From the NCBI RefSeq assembly GCF_037975245.1, contig NC_092578.1:7837501-7901500 (forward strand): a stretch of DNA of 64,000 nt. The letters run 5' to 3'. The translations under genes and the position numbers were made by a program. The notes beneath the pieces were generated by a model. It was not told the DNA's origin. It ran no database searches and saw only the letters and a list, made by a program, of their open reading frames with translations. This stretch comes from Apostichopus japonicus (Eukaryota > Echinodermata > Holothuroidea > Aspidochirotida > Stichopodidae). Within the stretch, counting starts at the first letter, position 1. Each line of letters starts with the position of its first letter. Shown here in pieces: positions 27,401 to 34,497 of the stretch.

Positions 27401-29024
27401 AGTTGATGAAGTTGGCAAGCCAAGTTTCATTTCAAAATAAAAAATTATCGTCTTTGAATGATCACTTAATAACAGCAGGTTAAGCTGGGAACATTGATTC
27501 TTGACCTACTTAATTGTGGCCCCAATTTGAGCATTTATTTTTTGGTGTGGGTGCTAATTTTTGTAATTAAAAAAAAAATTAAAATGGGTAAAATATTTAA
27601 AATGTTCTAATTTTTTTTTTTTAAATAACAAAATTAAATGGTTCCATTCTCAACATTTTGTCACCCAGAAACTCATGATAATAGTATTAATCATATATGA
27701 AACGTGAATTGGATTTTGGTTTACACAGATTATCATTACTTAAATGAAACTTGACTAGTGATGGAACAAAATTTCCCCTCCACCTACCCCCCTCCATCCC
27801 CCAAAGAGCAAGGCAAAGTTAATCAAAATGAACTCAATAAGATGCTTCAAGATAATGTGGATCCACGAACAGAGATTACCCCACCCCTCCCTTTCCTCCT
27901 GAAGAGCAAGACAAAATTAACATGGTAAGATACTCCAAGAGAATGATGGATACACAAACAGAGACGACCCCCCCCCCCCAAAGAGCAAGTTAACCAAATT
28001 AGCATGGTAAGATGCTTTAAGAGAATTGTGGATCCACATAGGAGACCAGCCTCCCCCCATCAAAAACAGCTGTCAAACAGAGTGGTAGAGGCACTTGAAA
28101 ACCATTTATCAGCCAAGGTCAAAGGTTATGTCTATAGAACAGTTTAGACATATCACACCTGCTTCTACTGTAGACATATGTGGACATAATTCATTTTCAG
28201 CCATTTAAAAAGGTTCAGTCAGCATTATAAGAATTAGAACAACTGTTTTCACATTTTTTTTTCTTGATTGGGTTGGTGGGCAAGGAAGGGAGGGGGAGTG
28301 GGCAGGGGGTGGGGAGAGGGTGGGAGGGGTGTGGGAGGGGAAGGGTTGGTTAGGAGAGGAAAGAATTTTGTACAGCAGTAGCTCTTGAGTGCAGACAGAG
28401 CTTCCCTTATCCACGATAAGAGTTCTGATCCCGATGAGATGTAAGCTACATTAAATACCACAGACGTGTGTGGTAAATGTTCATCTGCGGAAATAAACAT
28501 ATAGCGCTGGTGCTTGAATCATTTTCCATGAACTTCCTCACACGTGGCGACAAAATGAAGACGTTGCCTTATTGGTCTGACATCTATTTTGTCAAAAGTC
28601 CTATCATCTATCTAGGTCAGTTTCTGAATTAGTGTAGCATAGGGCTATGATTTATGTTGTTGCTCTATGCGATAAGTGATGTACAAAAACTCAACCAGAC
28701 AAGAAGATTGGGGGGGGGGGGAAGGGGCTGTGAGTCAGTGAAGGGGTAGGATATGGAAGGGGGAGGGGGTGAGTCAGTGAAGGGATAGGATATGGAAGGA
28801 TGGTTTTGCGATGGGTGCCCCAGAATGACAGTCTTGGGCAGCACCGTGTACCCTGACAATAATAACCGAAGGATGGCTTTAAAATGTTTTCCTTTTGTCT
28901 CAGGTGCTCCAGTCTGTCCCTGCTTCCAACCCCAGAACAGCTCTCCGTCTCCAAGCCGTGGGAACACAACTGGGTCAGAACTTGCATCTGCGGTGGGCTC
29001 TGGAAGAGGGTCTTAAAAAAGTGA
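396..29024 (+). CDS. MED16: Mediator complex subunit 16, C-terminal part (13 exons, 5' end outside window)
   Basis: MED16 is a tail-module subunit of Mediator, the nuclear complex that links transcription factors to RNA polymerase II. Joining 396-550, 928-959, 2239-2382, 3364-3465, 4483-4594, 6002-6141, 6287-6367, 7088-7191, 13116-13230, 22957-23058, 25110-25175, 26202-26418 and 28904-29024 gives 1491 nt in one frame (496 residues plus TGA), all with GT-AG borders and matching phases. The product aligns collinearly with my recollection of vertebrate MED16 (877 residues) from the end of the WD40 propeller to the C terminus: landmarks are [56 protein letters not shown] and [11 protein letters not shown] CxxC (455/458) and CxC (484/486) near the end may bind metal. 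The N-terminal propeller blades must lie left of position 1. No other family fits. Confidence 0.95.
928..959 (+). CDS. MED16: MED16 exon b, 32-nt microexon
   Basis: It is bounded by TCTTGTCAG before 928 and GTAAAG after 959. Entry needs one base and exit leaves one, which exactly bridges the exons ending at 550 and starting at 2239. The peptide [11 protein letters not shown] fits the family segment LSLQTMAVFYSS. It is short, so the assignment rests on phase plus weak similarity. Confidence 0.75.
1014..1145. repeat. 29-bp tandem repeat, about 4 units
   Basis: Units of the type TTTATATATTTTGTTTAC plus AAAGCTGGTCC follow each other, the first three almost identical and the last degenerate. It lies in the MED16 intron 960-2238. 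The rest of that intron shows nothing I can name. Confidence 0.8.
2239..2382 (+). CDS. MED16: MED16 exon c
   Basis: Acceptor AAAACCAACAG precedes 2239 and donor GTGAAT follows 2382; entry takes two bases, exit leaves one. The product contains KRQK (a basic stretch also present as KRPR in vertebrates), [19 protein letters not shown] and MLGQSVDQ, matching LALVGIDSHGKLSVLRLSPSMG of the family. Confidence 0.93.
2911..3290. repeat. Degraded interspersed repeat following an (AAT)n tract
   Basis: An AAT microsatellite (2911-2935) is followed by AAAGTGCTGTTATCATGAAC, GCTCAAGAGCACTGTACAAA and, near 3240, GGAAGAGAATTCCAGAGTTT. I recognise these phrases as part of a dispersed repeat common in marine invertebrate genomes, but cannot name the family. 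Confidence 0.45.
3364..3465 (+). CDS. MED16: MED16 exon d
   Basis: A long pyrimidine tract ending TTTTCACAG precedes it and GTGAGT follows 3465. It encodes [20 protein letters not shown] and [13 protein letters not shown], one of the best conserved MED16 blocks (YCMVTGYDWWDILLHVQP in vertebrates). Reading on past the donor reaches TAA about 60 bases later; the next exon restores the expected [10 protein letters not shown], so this donor is right. Confidence 0.95.
3728..3910. repeat. Interspersed repeat fragment related to 12208-12360
   Basis: CCAGGTTGGGCTCTGGGAAC at 3740-3761 matches CCAGGTTGAGCCCTGGGGAC near 12228, with further weak similarity on both sides. Both begin with a CAG(T/G)G-type end, as in hAT-like elements. 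It sits in the intron 3466-4482, which is otherwise plain AT-rich sequence. Confidence 0.4.
4483..4594 (+). CDS. MED16: MED16 exon e (its donor is amplified downstream)
   Basis: Acceptor TTCTCCTCGCAG precedes 4483. The product [14 protein letters not shown]...[13 protein letters not shown] aligns with SMVQSLVEKLHEEY...LSTRILAMKASLC. The donor AG|GTGAGT at 4595 is the first unit of a long minisatellite that repeats this splice-site sequence. Read-through meets TGA at 4596-4598 immediately. Confidence 0.93.
4583..5765. repeat. Minisatellite, about 46-bp unit, about 25 copies, amplifying a 5' splice site
   Basis: Each unit reads approximately TATGTAG, GTGGGT or GTGAGT, AAAAGATATGTTAAGAAAG, then ACATTGTCACACTC. 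The first unit coincides with the end of MED16 exon e (CTGTATAG|GTGAGT at 4586-4600). Some units carry an inserted ACCTAT or ACCTGT before GAGT. Most copies therefore contain a donor-like G|GTGRGT. Confidence 0.93.
6002..6141 (+). CDS. MED16: MED16 exon f
   Basis: Acceptor TCAAAAACAG (weak pyrimidine tract) and donor GTATGT. Entry takes one base and exit leaves one. The product [20 protein letters not shown] and [11 protein letters not shown] fits the family region [25 protein letters not shown]...SPGDRLTEI. Confidence 0.9.
6287..6367 (+). CDS. MED16: MED16 exon g
   Basis: Acceptor TTCTTTCTCTGCCAG and donor GTGAGA. It encodes [20 protein letters not shown] and RDFDIET, matching [23 protein letters not shown]. 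A TA-rich microsatellite starts about 35 bases after the donor. Confidence 0.93.
6404..6517. repeat. (TA)n microsatellite with TTTA interruptions
   Basis: Nearly uninterrupted TATATA with periodic TTTA, just after exon g. The remainder of this intron (to 7087) shows no recognisable element. Confidence 0.95.
7088..7191 (+). CDS. MED16: MED16 exon h (source of the duplicated microexons)
   Basis: Acceptor CCCCGAAACCAG and donor GTGAGT at 7192. It ends in phase 0 with ...SHQYHKPG. The product ([19 protein letters not shown]) corresponds to [23 protein letters not shown] of vertebrates, and the terminal P-G falls at the same place as PG in the family. The last 27 nt and the donor resemble the two microexons at 7941 and 8472. 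Confidence 0.92.
7296..7760. repeat. GAT/GGT-rich minisatellite, block 1
   Basis: Array of GATGATGGTGGTGGT-type motifs with longer period units (for example TATGGTGGATTGAGGGTGG occurs at about 7430 and 7603). Its trinucleotide periodicity creates Met/Val or His-rich open frames on both strands that are not genes. Confidence 0.93.
7941..7964 (+). other. MED16: Candidate in-frame 24-nt microexon, copy 1 (MED16)
   Basis: The stretch is bounded by a strong acceptor (CCTTTTTCATTTACAG) and a consensus donor (GTAAGT). Phase is 0 on both sides, so inclusion adds THHYHKTG without changing frame between exons h and i. From four bases before its own start through the donor, 26 of 33 positions match the end of exon h. 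The vertebrate protein has no such insert, so it would be optional or lineage-specific. Whether it is spliced in cannot be seen from DNA. Confidence 0.5.
8472..8495 (+). other. MED16: Candidate in-frame 24-nt microexon, copy 2 (MED16)
   Basis: It is identical over all 24 nt to copy 1 and over the GTAAGT donor, with acceptor CCTTTTTCCTTTACAG. It lies in a second copy of a block of about 210 bp (7771-7980 and 8299-8508) whose flanks differ at roughly 8 percent of positions. Inclusion of both copies would add 16 residues in frame. Confidence 0.5.
8509..9550 (+). other. MED16 intron, no recognisable content
   Basis: AT-rich sequence with short poly(C) runs near 8600. No exon, RNA gene or clear repeat was recognised. 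Confidence 0.6.
9556..9875. repeat. 21-bp minisatellite, about 15 units
   Basis: The unit is close to CTTGCATTCTCTGCGGCCCG plus one base, tandemly repeated. As 21 is a multiple of three, several frames on both strands stay open and give heptapeptide-repeat frames that overlap each other. It is markedly more GC-rich than its surroundings and lies inside the MED16 intron 7192-13115. Confidence 0.93.
9880..12525 (+). other. MED16 intron, mostly featureless
   Basis: AT-rich sequence with a poly(G) run near 11623 and, at 12208-12360, a fragment related to the repeat at 3728. Short open frames here have no recognisable product and no splice support. Confidence 0.55.
12526..13115. repeat. Minisatellite, about 50-bp unit, about 12 copies, ending at a 3' splice site
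   Basis: Degenerate units contain ACCATTCCTAATTCATTAAC, then ATTCACCCTTGATTATG and TTTTTCATTCT. The last unit ends GATTCTGTTTTTCAG, which is the acceptor of MED16 exon i. Earlier units have TTTTTCAT in place of TTTTTCAG. Confidence 0.9.
13116..13230 (+). CDS. MED16: MED16 exon i
   Basis: Acceptor TTCTGTTTTTCAG and donor GTAAGA. It enters in phase 0 and leaves one base. The product [23 protein letters not shown] and DKSNAFPVF matches [33 protein letters not shown] of vertebrates. A minisatellite of about 50-bp units runs directly into its acceptor. Confidence 0.95.
13515..13589 (-). repeat. tRNA-derived SINE head (tRNA-Thr-like pseudo-tRNA)
   Basis: Read on the - strand it contains CAGTTGGTACATCGCTGG (A-box region), an anticodon arm CTGGGCTTTGTAACCCAG with TGT in the loop, and AGATCAAATCCC (B-box region). 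The arm order is that of a tRNA, but the acceptor stem does not pair and the anticodon loop has eight bases. It is a pol III-type pseudogene or SINE rather than a working tRNA. Confidence 0.6.
14196..14232 (-). ncRNA. Hammerhead-ribozyme-like motif, probable Penelope-like element remnant
   Basis: On the - strand: CTGAAGA, a short imperfect hairpin AGACC-CTTCTA-GGATC, then GAAACGTC. CTGANGA and GAAA are the conserved core boxes of the hammerhead. The self-complementary ACGT matches the minimal helix III of dimeric retroelement hammerheads reported in Penelope-like elements. Stem II has mismatches, so activity is doubtful. No reverse transcriptase was seen nearby. Confidence 0.5.
14280..14545. 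repeat. Purine-rich low-complexity tract
   Basis: Dominated by A and G on the + strand (AGGGATGGAGAGAAG-type), ending in a poly(G) run near 14502. The open frames opposite it are Ser/Pro/Phe/Leu-rich translations of this composition. Confidence 0.85.
14560..18105 (+). other. MED16 intron, low-complexity patches
   Basis: Poly(G) at about 15829, GGA-rich tracts at 16245-16290 and a CCCCACCCCTCT tandem array at 16785-16845. No exon or named element was recognised. Confidence 0.55.
18110..18196. repeat. TA-rich microsatellite
   Basis: TATATATA with AAAATATA variants, immediately left of the hAT MITE insertion. Confidence 0.9.
18205..18772. mobile_element. hAT-type MITE with 8-bp target-site duplication
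   Basis: The element runs 18213-18764 (552 bp). It starts TAAGGTGACCA and ends TGGTCACCTTA, an exact 11-bp terminal inverted repeat. It is flanked on both sides by AATTAGTT (18205-18212 and 18765-18772). An 8-bp duplication is diagnostic of the hAT superfamily. The ends contain repeated CGGGGAC motifs. No transposase frame is present, so it is non-autonomous. Confidence 0.92.
18773..22956 (+). other. MED16 intron, no gene recognised
   Basis: Contains poly(T) runs (18798, 21620-21645), a patch at 19420-19530 with palindromic TATCGG-type words that may be an old repeat, and T-rich tandem TTCATTTTCATTTTTTTT near 22720-22770. The short frames have no family resemblance. Confidence 0.5.
22957..23058 (+). 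CDS. MED16: MED16 exon j
   Basis: Acceptor TTTATTTTCAAG and donor GTAAGA. It encodes [20 protein letters not shown] and [14 protein letters not shown], matching [31 protein letters not shown]. It lies 9.7 kb after exon i, across the largest MED16 intron in the window. Confidence 0.95.
23120..24900. repeat. Large minisatellite of GGGTAA-core units after exon j
   Basis: From 23120 to about 24080 units of roughly 120 bp alternate AAGGCAATTATCACTAGTAG with GGGTAAGTCACTTGCAGTGG. From 24080 to about 24700 shorter units of the type GGGTAACTCCCTAAGAAAT predominate, then degenerate. It begins about 60 bases after the MED16 exon j donor. Many units contain G|GTAAGT and CTTGCAG. Confidence 0.92.
25110..25175 (+). 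CDS. MED16: MED16 exon k
   Basis: Acceptor TCTCTGTCTTGTAG; the donor GTTGGT is weak but gives the required phase. It encodes [20 protein letters not shown] and TEG, matching [23 protein letters not shown]. Confidence 0.93.
25176..28903 (+). other. Last MED16 introns with minor repeats
   Basis: Bases 25850-26030 are rich in ATTACATTA words. Bases 27780-28060 hold about three degenerate copies of a unit of roughly 100 bp with CCCCCAAAGAGCAAG and GGATCCACGAACAGAGA. G-rich tracts lie at 28265-28345. Bases 28727-28802 are two copies of GTGAGTCAGTGAAGG plus ATAGGATATGGAAGG. The exons at 26202 and 28904 are listed separately. Confidence 0.6.
26202..26418 (+). CDS. MED16: MED16 exon l
   Basis: Acceptor TTTATATTTGCAG and donor GTAAGA. 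The 72-residue product carries [10 protein letters not shown] and ends ELRRCS with the first Cys of a CxxC; it sits where vertebrates have LRLQFGRAPTLPG through the ECKACTRC region. Between these ends it is poorly conserved, with an apparent insertion relative to the vertebrate protein. Confidence 0.92.
28904..29024 (+). CDS. MED16: MED16 last exon, stop codon
   Basis: Acceptor CCTTTTGTCTCAG precedes 28904. It encodes the C terminus: [20 protein letters not shown] then [10 protein letters not shown], ending at TGA 29022-29024. Vertebrate MED16 ends with [20 protein letters not shown], so the match is unambiguous and the protein ends at nearly the same place. Confidence 0.96.
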
Positions 29025-30030
29025 TGGCGGGATGACGCCAGCCCGAAGCGAAGAAATACCCGAGAAGCTCTTTTACGGAGTTATCGAAGCCGAAAGTCAG
29101 GTGATGTCAACCCAATTGCAATCTGAGGACACGTTCATGAGGAAACGAACGAAGATGTCTGTCCATCCAAGTGCCAGAGAGATAAGAGATAAAGTGCCAA
29201 AGGCAGAATGATACTTTTCAACTGTTAATGACCTCACCGTGTCCTTTTCCTCGGGAGGACCGATAGAAAGCCAATATCAGATCGTCTGTAAAGACCCGAC
29301 GACGACAAAGACGAGAGTCATTCATGGCTGTGTGCTTCCTGCCAGGAAGCTGTTGTCAAACGTGTAACAATGAGGCAGGAACCTGTTAGCAGTGATTCAA
29401 AACGATTGCAACATATTAAAAGCTACATCTGTCTAGTCACCATTTCCTACAAGAAGTCTCTCTCTCAGAGTACCCCCCAAAAAATGTTCTGTATTGGAAT
29501 GTTCAAAATGCTTTTTCAGAGGGTCTCATATGTATATATTTTCAACAGTAATGTATATGCTTTTTTTCAGGCTGTGTATTCGGTTGCTCGATAGTTTTAA
29601 GTCTCAATACGTGTTCGATGATGAATTTCGGAACACAATCTTCCGAAGCAGATTCAATGTTTTTTTTTTATTCTAAACGCACTCTGACCAGGTGGGTTTA
29701 ATGGAGAAAAGCTGACGCAATCGAAAAAAAAATATTTTCTGTTGCCGTTATGGGGCGAACGATTTACCGTAAAGTCACTGCAACCGCCCTTATCAGCATG
29801 TTCATTGCAAAAACGTAACCTATATTTTCTCATATCGGCCACTTGTTTTACCCCAATTCCACGGAGGATATGTCTGAAAACACCTGTTTATTCATTACAA
29901 TGGAAGGAAATGACACAATTTTCACAAGCTACATCGGTGAGACTGAAAGAAATATACTATTATTTCAAGAGAAGGGACTTGAGACAGGCTAATCGTGGAA
30001 GCAAAAGTAGTCCTAGGCCTAACGGTCCTA

Positions 30031-30036
30031 AATAAA
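30031..30036 (+). terminator. Candidate poly(A) signal for MED16
   Basis: AATAAA about 1.0 kb after the MED16 stop. An ATTAAA at 29415-29420 and an AATAAA at 32149-32154 are alternatives; DNA alone does not decide. Confidence 0.4.
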
Positions 30037-31669
30037 AAACAGAGAGATTTGATTGGTGCATGATCTGTTGGGTGGGGCTTGCAAATTTTGATTGAAGTTT
30101 GTAGAATCTACTGTCTTGTTAATATATCTGGCGAATTTTATTCAGCTCAAAATGTTTAACGACAGATAACTCAGACAACGACAGATAAAAATAATGAATA
30201 TTGATATGGAAATTGCATAGAACGGTGTCATTTTCACTGAGATTTTAGTGCAGTAAGCTGGAAAGGTCAAAGATTTTAAATTTGGCAAACACGTACTGAG
30301 ACTTTAAATACCCATAGGTCGGGAAAAAAATATCATACAAGTTTTCAAATTTGACCCAACTGTTGTCCATTTCCGATTTTGAGTACCATTTTAAGTCTTT
30401 TGCACCTCTCTGTGCAAAAAACAGTAGTATTTTTGCACTCTGATCTGCATTTTTGTTTTAAGTTCAAAGAAGCTATTCTTTGCAGGACATTAAACTTCCG
30501 ACCTGCTTTTACCTCTAAAAAGAATTTGGGTTCTTCCTTCATGTACGTACCATCGTAAATTCATATCCATGCAGGCGGTGGTCGTGATGTTATCAGTGTA
30601 TTTTGGTTTACTTTGGCGAGGATGTCAGCAATCACTGGTAGCAATACGGTCACCATTTATTGCATCTACAATGTATTGTGTAAACTGTTGTCAGTTTCCT
30701 TTCTCAAAGACCTTTTCTTTGACATCTTGATAATATCATTGGTAAGCATTGCCAGCCCAGTGGCCAGCTATCAGAAGATGTTGACAGTCGGCAGTGTTCA
30801 AGTAAACCGAAAGTTTCCTTTAATACCAGAGACGGACAAAGTGTTTTTCCTTAACGTCCGTTCTTTTTAAACTTTTTTATCTGCTGTTCAACAGATGTGA
30901 TATCCTTGTGTAGCTTAAATATTATACATTTGATAACGAATTTCAAGTAATGTGAATCATCAATTAATGGTTAAGGGGAGCTTGAAACATAGCCAGATTG
31001 AGGAGCCCCCCCCCCCCCATCGTTAAAAATGTCTTCATCTCTTTCAAATGTTATTGGACATTTTATGATAAGGCAGTGAGGGCATATGAATGGTTACTTC
31101 GATAGCCAACAAGATAGTAGCAACCATATAGGTATGCACTCACTGCTTTAAACTTCAGATTTATTTAAGCGATGAAGGCATTTGTACGATGGGGTGTTTG
31201 GTTGGTGGTGGGAGGGGTAGTGGGGGGGGGAGGCTCCTCAATCATGTCACCTGTCAGTGACATTTATTTGCATATATGCAAATAATAACAACTTGCTCCA
31301 GAGTGCCTATAGGGTTGCAAAATTTGCTAATGCTTATACCACTATATACTGTCCTCTCACATCATGCTTCAAAGCACTCTTACTGACAGTACGAACAGTA
31401 CCTAAACCTTTATTCTGCCTGAAACATGATATTCATACTGTAAGTACCAGTGCTTTGAAGCCATTTTCTCTATTGCTTGCTACGACAGGTGGTGTTTAAC
31501 ATTTAATGGGGGACACAAACTCAACCATCATCTTTGTGAAGAACAACACCCCCAAAACAAAATGTTCTGCTTGGTAGATATCTTAGTTTAAAGTTGTACC
31601 TAGGAGCTGTCATTTTGTTAATCTATGATGTCACATTGCCACTAGAATCAGAAACATTTTACTTCTTCA

Positions 31670-32085
31670 CAGCTCAACCCGGGTTTGGGACAGGTTGACG
31701 AAGATCATTGAACCAGGTTTGGGACCGGTTGATACACTTCAAACCAAGTTTGGGAGAGGTTGACACAGTTCAAACCAAGTTTGGGAGAGGTTGACACAGT
31801 TCAAACCGGGTTTGGGAGAGGTTGACACACCTCAAGCCGGATTTGGGATATGTTGACACAGATCGAACCGGGTTTGGGACAGGTTGACACAGATCAAACC
31901 AGTTTTTGGATAGGTTGATACAGATCAAACCGGATTTGGGACATGTTGACACAGATCAAACCGGGTTTGGGACAGGTTGACACAGATCAAAACAGGTTTT
32001 GGACAGGTTGACACAGATCAAACCGGGTTTTGGAATGTTGACACAGATCAAACCGGGTTTGGGACAGGTTGATACAGAATAATTG
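31670..32085. repeat. 32-bp minisatellite, about 13 units
   Basis: Units of the type TTTGGGACAGGTTGACACAG plus ATCAAACCGGGT, slightly degenerate. They lie in the 3' intergenic region, just left of an AATAAA on the + strand. Confidence 0.93.
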
Positions 32086-32148
32086 GTAGTGATTCACAAT
32101 GATCTGTGACAGTCTTTTGTTGTATATAAACAGTCAGGAAAGAAAAGA

Positions 32149-32196
32149 AATAAAACCATTATGTCAATATGGTCTGAAATAATGTTTTTTTTTATT
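32149..32196. terminator. Facing AATAAA signals on both strands
   Basis: AATAAA on + at 32149-32154 and TTTATT (AATAAA on -) at 32191-32196, only 36 bases apart. They could end long forms of the convergent MED16 and BAMBI transcripts. Confidence 0.3.
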
Positions 32197-33870
32197 TAAT
32201 CTGATAAAATATACAAACAATATTGAAATCTCTGATACTTTACAATACTTACAATAGGTAAGTTATATATGTCTTGTCAACAGGCACAACATTTAAGACA
32301 TACAAATATGGAATTTACTTTTACTTTGAAACTCCTCAGAAAATACCCCACTTCACTTGATGAAAGCCAGCCTAAAGATAACAACTTGAACACTTAGGGT
32401 GCAGAGTTTAGTCATTTAAAATGTCACAGAGCATTAGAATATAACATTCGTTGAGGATTAAAAATCCTGACAAAATATGCAATTGTAGGACTTTTGAATG
32501 GTAGATGAAGAAGGTGCACATTGTGGGACTATCCAACAGGCAGATAAGGCAAGTGCCCCCCCCCCCATAGTCAAGGGGCAATTGTGAAAACTCCTAGGCA
32601 AGATATTCCTTTCTTTTCTGGTTGTAGCTGTAACACTTTTCGTGAGGAGGGAGGGAGAACAGTCTTAGCCTTAGTGAACCAGAGGGTGATCATTTATTAT
32701 CCAGTTTTTGGGAAAGTTGAATCTCCCAGGAGAATATATCACCAAACCAGCCAAACTGGATTAGTTTCTTCACATTTTTAATGCTAAATAAGGGCCATAA
32801 CTAATGTGCCTTAATATTTCAGCAAACGGAGAACTGGGTGGGTGTGTAGGGATGGGGAGGGGTAGCAACTGTACTCAGCCGTGATTTAGAGGATGTCTTC
32901 AGACAGTTATGTAGATATGTTAGAGCTTATTCTGGAATTCTCCTGTGAGGCTACATTGGTGACTCAAGTGAAGACTCATTTATGACTCAAGTCTAAATGT
33001 GACTCAAATTTGTTCTAAATATTCTTATATCTCAATCGAAACATGTTTTTCATTTCATATAAACAACATTCAAACAGCATTGACTATGACATTATAAGCA
33101 TGTAATAAAGTTTTCCCATATAGATTTTTGTGTGTTGCGTCCGAGGAAACTTGACCTCACGACCCGTGTGTACCCATCTCTTTTTCCCTCCATGGTGTAC
33201 CAGACTACCTAAAGTCGCTTTATCGCTTTATCTGCACAGCCACAAAGGGTCATTTCCCAAAAAATTAAAAAAGCGACATATAGACAAATACAACTTGTAC
33301 TAATATAACAGCATTGTTTTTATAATGGTCTAGGAACATATCAAAATTAATTTTGTTTTGATAATTTTGCTTTTATAATTGTCTAGAACATGTCAAAATT
33401 AATTTTGTGCTCAACGTCATTCTTCAACCAACCCAGCCAAATTGCTTCACGCTCATAAAGATACAACAAAAATGTACGCTCTGTATTACAGCAAACTACA
33501 TGCATGTCACATGACTTGAAACTTGGTACCCTTCCTTACACCTGCAATGTATCCTTTATCAACAAGACAAGCACAGAAGTGCCATTCCTTCCCCACCTCA
33601 CCAACAAATACCCCCCCCCCCCAATTCATCTCATCAAGTTATTTAAGGCAACTGCTACCATGTTAGTGGAATTAAAGCCCATTGAAGTAAAACAGATATC
33701 AATCTGCACAATGGGCAAGCATTTTCCTATTTTCTTATTTTTAAATATTATGATCATTCATTTATCTATAATTTGATAGTTGTCCAAATGTTTATAGGCA
33801 TCTCTCTCTCTCTCACACACACACACATATTGTAAAAAATAATTGTCTTCATCATCAGCTATTATAAATA

Positions 33871-33888
33871 TTTATTCAGAAATTTATT
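33871..33888 (-). terminator. Candidate proximal poly(A) signals for BAMBI
   Basis: TTTATT at 33883-33888 and 33871-33876 reads AATAAA on the - strand, 53 and 65 bases after the BAMBI stop. Use would give a very short 3' UTR; the signal at 32196 is a distal alternative. Confidence 0.4.
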
Positions 33889-33940
33889 TAGAAATAAGCC
33901 AGAATGTATATTCAAGTAGAAGAATTGTGAATTTTATAAT

Positions 33941-34497
33941 CTAAACGATCTGTAATTTCTCAGTTCTTGCTGGAGGATAAAACTGCGACACTGTTATGTG
34001 TTGATGCGACAAAAACTGTGGCTCGTTGGAACACTTGGGCGAACCAAACGGGCCCTGTGCCGCTCCAACACTCGATGAAAGCAACCCTTCAGATTCGCCA
34101 AAGTTTCTCGCAAATCTTAAATTCTCTTGCACAATATCCCCTGGTAAACTGCTTCTCACAGCCTCGCTCTCTAAATAAGTTGTTTCGTTCATCGACGACG
34201 ACGGCACTCTAGAATTGAAATATAGCGCTGCTCTCTTTTGTGACCTATATGGCTGCCCATGTAATGGACGCGAATGGTGAGTTCTTTTCTGCGGATAACT
34301 GTTGCTTGTTGTTGGTGGTCTGTGGTTGTTCAATGGTGAGAATGTCTGTTTGTTGTTGTCGTTACTTAACAGTTTTGATGCTAACATCGCTAATAGAATT
34401 AAAATACAGACGCCAGCGATTGGTACCGCGATGACTGCAGCTCTGAACCAGACTGCCTTTGAACTGAACGACGTTATTTCATTGTTTGGATAATGAT
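33941..34497 (-). CDS. BAMBI: BAMBI exon 3: transmembrane segment and cytoplasmic tail
   Basis: The acceptor read on - is CATTCTTTTCAG before 34497, and two bases complete the Asp codon begun in exon 2. [13 protein letters not shown] is the BAMBI signature at the membrane entry, followed by [15 protein letters not shown]. The 140-odd-residue tail is rich in Ser, Asn, Pro and basic residues, with no kinase motifs. Stop TAG is at 33943-33941. Confidence 0.95.

Larger units (their letters stand above)
29025..33940. other. Convergent intergenic region between MED16 and BAMBI
   Basis: The 3' UTRs of both genes must lie here. Besides the minisatellite at 31670-32085 and poly(A) signals, I see only short runs (poly(C) near 31004 and 33611, CT/CA repeats near 33805). 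The short frames (for example 30613-30870 and 31257-31499) have no recognisable product. Confidence 0.6.

Noticed and set aside
31770-31952. Cys/Pro-containing repeat frame on the - strand
   Set aside because: Translation of the 32-bp minisatellite.
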